DNA from: Dactylellina haptotyla
Lineage: Eukaryota; Ascomycota; Orbiliomycetes; Orbiliales; Orbiliaceae
Direction of reading: 5' to 3'
Length of the DNA: 64,000 bases
Assembly (NCBI GenBank): GCA_031310005.1
Contig: CM062386.1
Location: 372,001-436,000 of the forward strand
Shown one piece after another: positions 60,372 through 64,000 of this stretch (the stretch's first letter is position 1; the number at the start of each line of letters is the position of its first letter). The position numbers and the translations under genes are program-made. The notes under the pieces are model-generated. The model saw nothing but the letters and a program-made list of their open reading frames with translations, did not search any database and was not told the origin of the DNA.

Positions 60372-62984
60372 ATGGCATTTTGGTATACCAAAACGTCGGA
60401 GAGTGTGTCGGAGTCCTCCTCTGCCATTCAATCAGTCATCGACGACCAGCAACTCAGTGACAACCTCGGACAAAGGTTTGGCCCTTTCGGCACCCAGGGC
60501 GACGTGAACAGTAATCGAGTGAAACTTCTTGACACTATAGACAAGATTGATGAGTTGCGTATTAGCGATGATGTGCTGCTCCCAAATGTGAGTACAAATA
60601 TCTTGATACGTATCGATACACGTGGAGAACTAAGCTAATGCCAATTTATATTGTTTCAAAACGAACAGCTTCTTACCATCGGAGCCCAGTCTTCAGGGAA
60701 ATCGTCTCTACTCGAAAGCATGACCAAGATGCCATTCCCTACAAACACTAAAGTCTGCACGCGGTGTGTGATTAAAGTGGTTCTTCGCCGAACCAATACC
60801 ACTCAAATCAGACTTCGGGCAACCATTATCCCAGGCAAATCTTCGGGGAAGCAAGTGAATGAAGACCTCAAAAATTTCGAAGTTTCGTGGCAAGGATCTG
60901 AGTTTAAGCGTGCACAAGTCAAAAAAATTATTGAAGACGTAAGTTGCAGCAGTTTTGAAATCTCATGGCACCTTTTACCGTGATATAGCTATATATGTCT
61001 AAGTTTACAATGATTTCACCGCCAGGCGCAAATATGCATGAGAATTTCACCCAATGATAGCCATGGCAAGAGGTTCTCCGACGATACCCTCAAAATCGAG
61101 CTGTGTGGCCCAGAATACCCCCATCTTACCTTTGTTGATGTGCCGGGATACTTCACTAGTGAGTTGTCTCTTTGATCAAAATTATAACAAATTTTAGAGA
61201 CATCAAAACTGAGTGCAAATCTTCAGCTTCAACCGAAGAACAGACCGAGGAGGATATGATTCTTGTTCAGAGAATGATCCATGATTATATTTCTCAACCG
61301 GGTACAATTATAATGCATGTATATTATCGAGGTCATGATATCTTTGTTTAGGTGAAAAGCTAACATATCGAAAAACCAAAGCGCCATTATAGATGCTTGT
61401 CGGGAGCTGTCTGATGAAAATATCCTCAAGGTGATTTTAGCTGCTGATCCAAAGGGAGAACGTACTGTCGGGGTGCTCACGAAGTGTGACCGAGTGCACG
61501 TTGGGTCTAAAGAACATGTAAGTTATACGACACTGCATTCATTCCAAACACTATAGTTTACATTCTTGCTAATAAGGTATTGGAATTAGGCGATCGAAAT
61601 CGCCTCTAATAAGATAAAGAAGCTAGAGAAAGGGTGGTTTGTGGTTAGAAACCTGACTCCTTCCGATCACATGGACGGCATCCCAATCCAGAAGCAGCCA
61701 GAGCTGGAAGCAGAACTGTTCAGCAAAAAACCTTGGAATACACTCAACCCGGAACAGATCGGGGTTGGTAGGCTGCTGTCCTTCCTGCAGGACTTGCACC
61801 ACCGACAGATAAAAACATACTTGCCAAGTTTGATCAGTCAAATGGATGAAATTGCTACCAACTGCAGAGACGAACTCGAGAAATTGGGCAAAATTCCTGC
61901 ACGTGATGGTATCAAGGATCAGCGCTACTACCTTACCATGCTAGCTGAAGATTACCAGCGTAAAGTCGATAGCTTTCTTTATGGGCAGCTGGTCGGAAAC
62001 GTGAAGAGTGGGAGTCCTTTGAGAATCCGAACTCGTGTCAGAAAGTTGAACGAAGAGTTCGCCGCCCTCATGAAACAGAAAGGCCAAACTCACGCTTTCA
62101 TGAACTACCATTTGCCAAATGCCAACGCTGAAGTCGCTGTCAAAATAGAGTTTAGCACCGAGGATGCAAATGATGAAGAAATTGCCCCAGAGGATGCAAA
62201 AGGTGAAAAAATTGCCTCAGAGGATGCAAAAGGTGAAAAGACTTTCCCAGAGCTCTCCGAAACGGAGAGTATCTTCAAATGGATCTGCGATTCCTACCAA
62301 GATTCACGCGCAACAGAATTAGACGGCCTGATAAACCACGACCTCTTGGTTCAACTATTCAGAGAGCAAGCAAAGAATTGGCCAGGAAGAGCCAGGGGAC
62401 ATATTAACAGCGTAATTAGAGTTGTCAAGAACTTCAACAAAGAGCTCTTCGCTAGTGTTATCGCCGACGAAAAAGTCCGTGAGAAGGTTATGAGGAAGAT
62501 CTCGGATCGTATGGAAGAGTGCGTGGCATCGGCCAACCAAGTATTCAATGACATCTGTAAAGATGAGCTTTGTGGGATACTCCAGACTGCCCAGGATAGT
62601 TATTGGAAATCTCTGGGGTTGACAGTGGAGAAATGGGCTAAAGAAAGAGGAATTGATAACGAGCTTCTAAAGTTCAACGTGGGAAAACTCCTGGTACCTA
62701 AGGGCAAGAATGCGATCGTGTTATATATCCACGATGTTTTAAAGGCCTACTACTCAACTGCTCTCAACAGATTTACTGACAACGTCATTATCCAGGTCAT
62801 TGAGCGGAAGTTGCTTCAGGAAGGACCACTACGCATCTTTAGCTCAGGATATATTGTCAAAATGGGCGATGAAGAAGTCGAAAGCGTCGCTCAAGAGGAC
62901 GAATATATTGCGGATCGAAAGAAAGAGCTTTATTCACGCCAGAAATATGCTGAGGAGGCGCAAAAAGCTCTTAGCTCCTTCTAA
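60372..62984 (+). CDS. Dynamin-family GTPase (cytosolic, Mx/DRP-like)
   Basis: Exons 60372-60587, 60669-60938, 61026-61158, 61227-61331, 61393-61517 and 61590-62984 give 747 residues. The G1 loop is GAQSSGKSS (77-85), the switch Thr lies in CTRCVIKV, G3 is DVPG (200-203) and G4 is TKCD (271-274), with DPKGERTVGVLTK just before. The middle/stalk region and a C-terminal GED-like helix (EDEYIADRKKELYSRQKYAE) follow. There is no PH domain, TM helix or Pro-rich tail, so it is like the fungal Mx/Vps1-related orphans rather than a classical dynamin. Expected role: GTP-driven self-assembly on membranes. The intron at 61332-61392 uses an unusual GTCATG donor and was chosen because it keeps the GTIIMHV strand and the usual spacing to ENILK. 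Confidence 0.87.
62161..62250 (+). repeat. Three 30-bp tandem repeats in the dynamin-like gene
   Basis: Units 62161-62190, 62191-62220 and 62221-62250 encode EDANDEEIAP, EDAKGEKIAS and EDAKGEKTFP (one base offset). An acidic/lysine-rich minisatellite in a loop of the stalk region, in frame, likely variable between strains. Confidence 0.9.
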
Positions 62985-64000
62985 TGCCGCTCCATTGCGA
63001 CTATCAACCTACACGTATATCATTTTTTTAACATTCGAGTCGTTATTCAACTAACGAACTATCCTTCTTTGCTCTTGTCTTTGAAGTCTTTTGAATTTGT
63101 ATTTTGGCTTATTCGGATATATTCATGTTCCAGCTGGGTTTAGCGCCCCTTTATATTATGGTACCTCTGTTTATATTTCAATGATGGCCCGCCTAACGAG
63201 ACCTACTCAGAATGTCAAAATTATTCTTGCTTACCAGTGTGTACAAATCGTTTACCAAATATAGTTCGCAGATATATTTTCTTGAAAGTGAAGATTGTAA
63301 GGGTTTTACTAAGAAAGAATCAGATATCACGAGCAACGCTCACAATGACCCAAAACATTTCTCTTCTTTGATATTTTGTAAACGCTTCTCGCCACGAAAT
63401 TCCAAGCGGGAAACTCATCGAAATGTCTTGGCTGAATGTAGTCGCGCACTTGGTATAGCCGAATCGATAGCCAGATTAAGCATTGGCGAGCGCGAGCATG
63501 TTTAGAGGAAGAAAGCAGCTCCGAAATGCGGAAGCGCCAGAAAGACGAGGGGAAATCGAGCAAATGCACGCGACGGGCGCCAACCAACAGAGCCTCACGC
63601 TCGGGTCGGGTCGACGGCCGCGGAAAGGGCCCCCTTGGACCGACCCAGCACGAGACCCTTCTCCGGATTCGCGGTGGAGCAACCTGTCGTTTGCGAAGGG
63701 GCACTGTGTTGCGGACAGGGGTGTCTCCGGCCACAGTATCATGATATCATCAAAAGGGGACAGCCCTTGACGAAGGGAGCGGCGGTAATGGGTGGAAATA
63801 TGACACCGTCCAGCGAGGGCGAGGGCAGCAATATATTCGCCGTCGTGCGACTGGCCTAACGACGGACCCCTAAAGCCGGACTGGGAAATGTTCTAGAAGT
63901 GCCCATCGGATAATGTATTTATTGCATGGTGGTCGTATATTAAAATAAGGAAGGCTGTTTTGTGGTTGGGCGGCGGGCACACACAAAACAAGTAAACCGA
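62985..64000. other. Gene-free right end of the window
   Basis: 63480-63850 is GC-rich and open in several frames on both strands at once, which is composition rather than coding. A gene starting or ending beyond the window edge cannot be excluded. Confidence 0.4.

Noticed and set aside
63327-63859. Overlapping frames on both strands near the right end
   Set aside because: Simultaneous openness in several frames reflects high GC content; no family-like sequence in any of them.

Overview
The window is nuclear DNA of a filamentous ascomycete (Pezizomycotina; Leotiomycetes is a guess from gene content). The genes have short introns (about 50-70 nt, GTAAGT-like donors, CTAAC-like branch sites), and the gene classes are typical of such fungi: a CBM1/GH10 xylanase, a PKS-NRPS, a Zn2Cys6 regulator, a Clr5-domain protein and F-box proteins. 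All gene models below were spliced by eye from reading frames and splice signals; no database or transcript evidence was available.

Layout. 0-9 kb: the end of an unknown gene, a secreted GH10 xylanase, a FAD monooxygenase and a small single-pass membrane protein. 9-15 kb: an F-box protein, two head-to-head paralogous secreted proteins of about 485 residues from a family I do not recognise, and a third secreted protein. 15.8-41.4 kb: a secondary-metabolite cluster. It has a 3715-residue PKS-NRPS on the minus strand, a divergent Zn2Cys6 activator, an MFS transporter, a six-cysteine secreted protein, a free thioesterase-like hydrolase and a second (14-TM type) MFS transporter. 42-48 kb: two head-to-head F-box genes and a low-complexity protein of unknown function. 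48.5-63 kb: two divergent gene pairs. The first is a TULIP/P47-like protein with a 1291-residue protein that looks like a beta-propeller plus a membrane tail. The second is a Clr5-ankyrin-like protein with a dynamin-family GTPase.

How the genes may work together. The PKS half keeps KS, AT, KR and ACP motifs, but its DH has lost both catalytic residues (H to M, D to E) and the ER region has no nucleotide-binding motif. The NRPS half is C-A-T followed by a reductase-like domain with a broken GxxGxxG and YxxxR instead of YxxxK. By analogy with equisetin- and CpaS-type enzymes, a tetramic-acid type product released by Dieckmann cyclisation is the best inference. The regulator shares a 1.28-kb promoter with the synthase. 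That promoter has two exact copies of TCGAATGCATTC and a CGG-N5-CCG site. The two MFS proteins could export the product and the thioesterase could edit or hydrolyse intermediates.

The most novel-looking parts are the TULIP/propeller pair, the Clr5/dynamin pair and the paired secreted paralogues. I saw no transposon, CRISPR array, rRNA or convincing tRNA.
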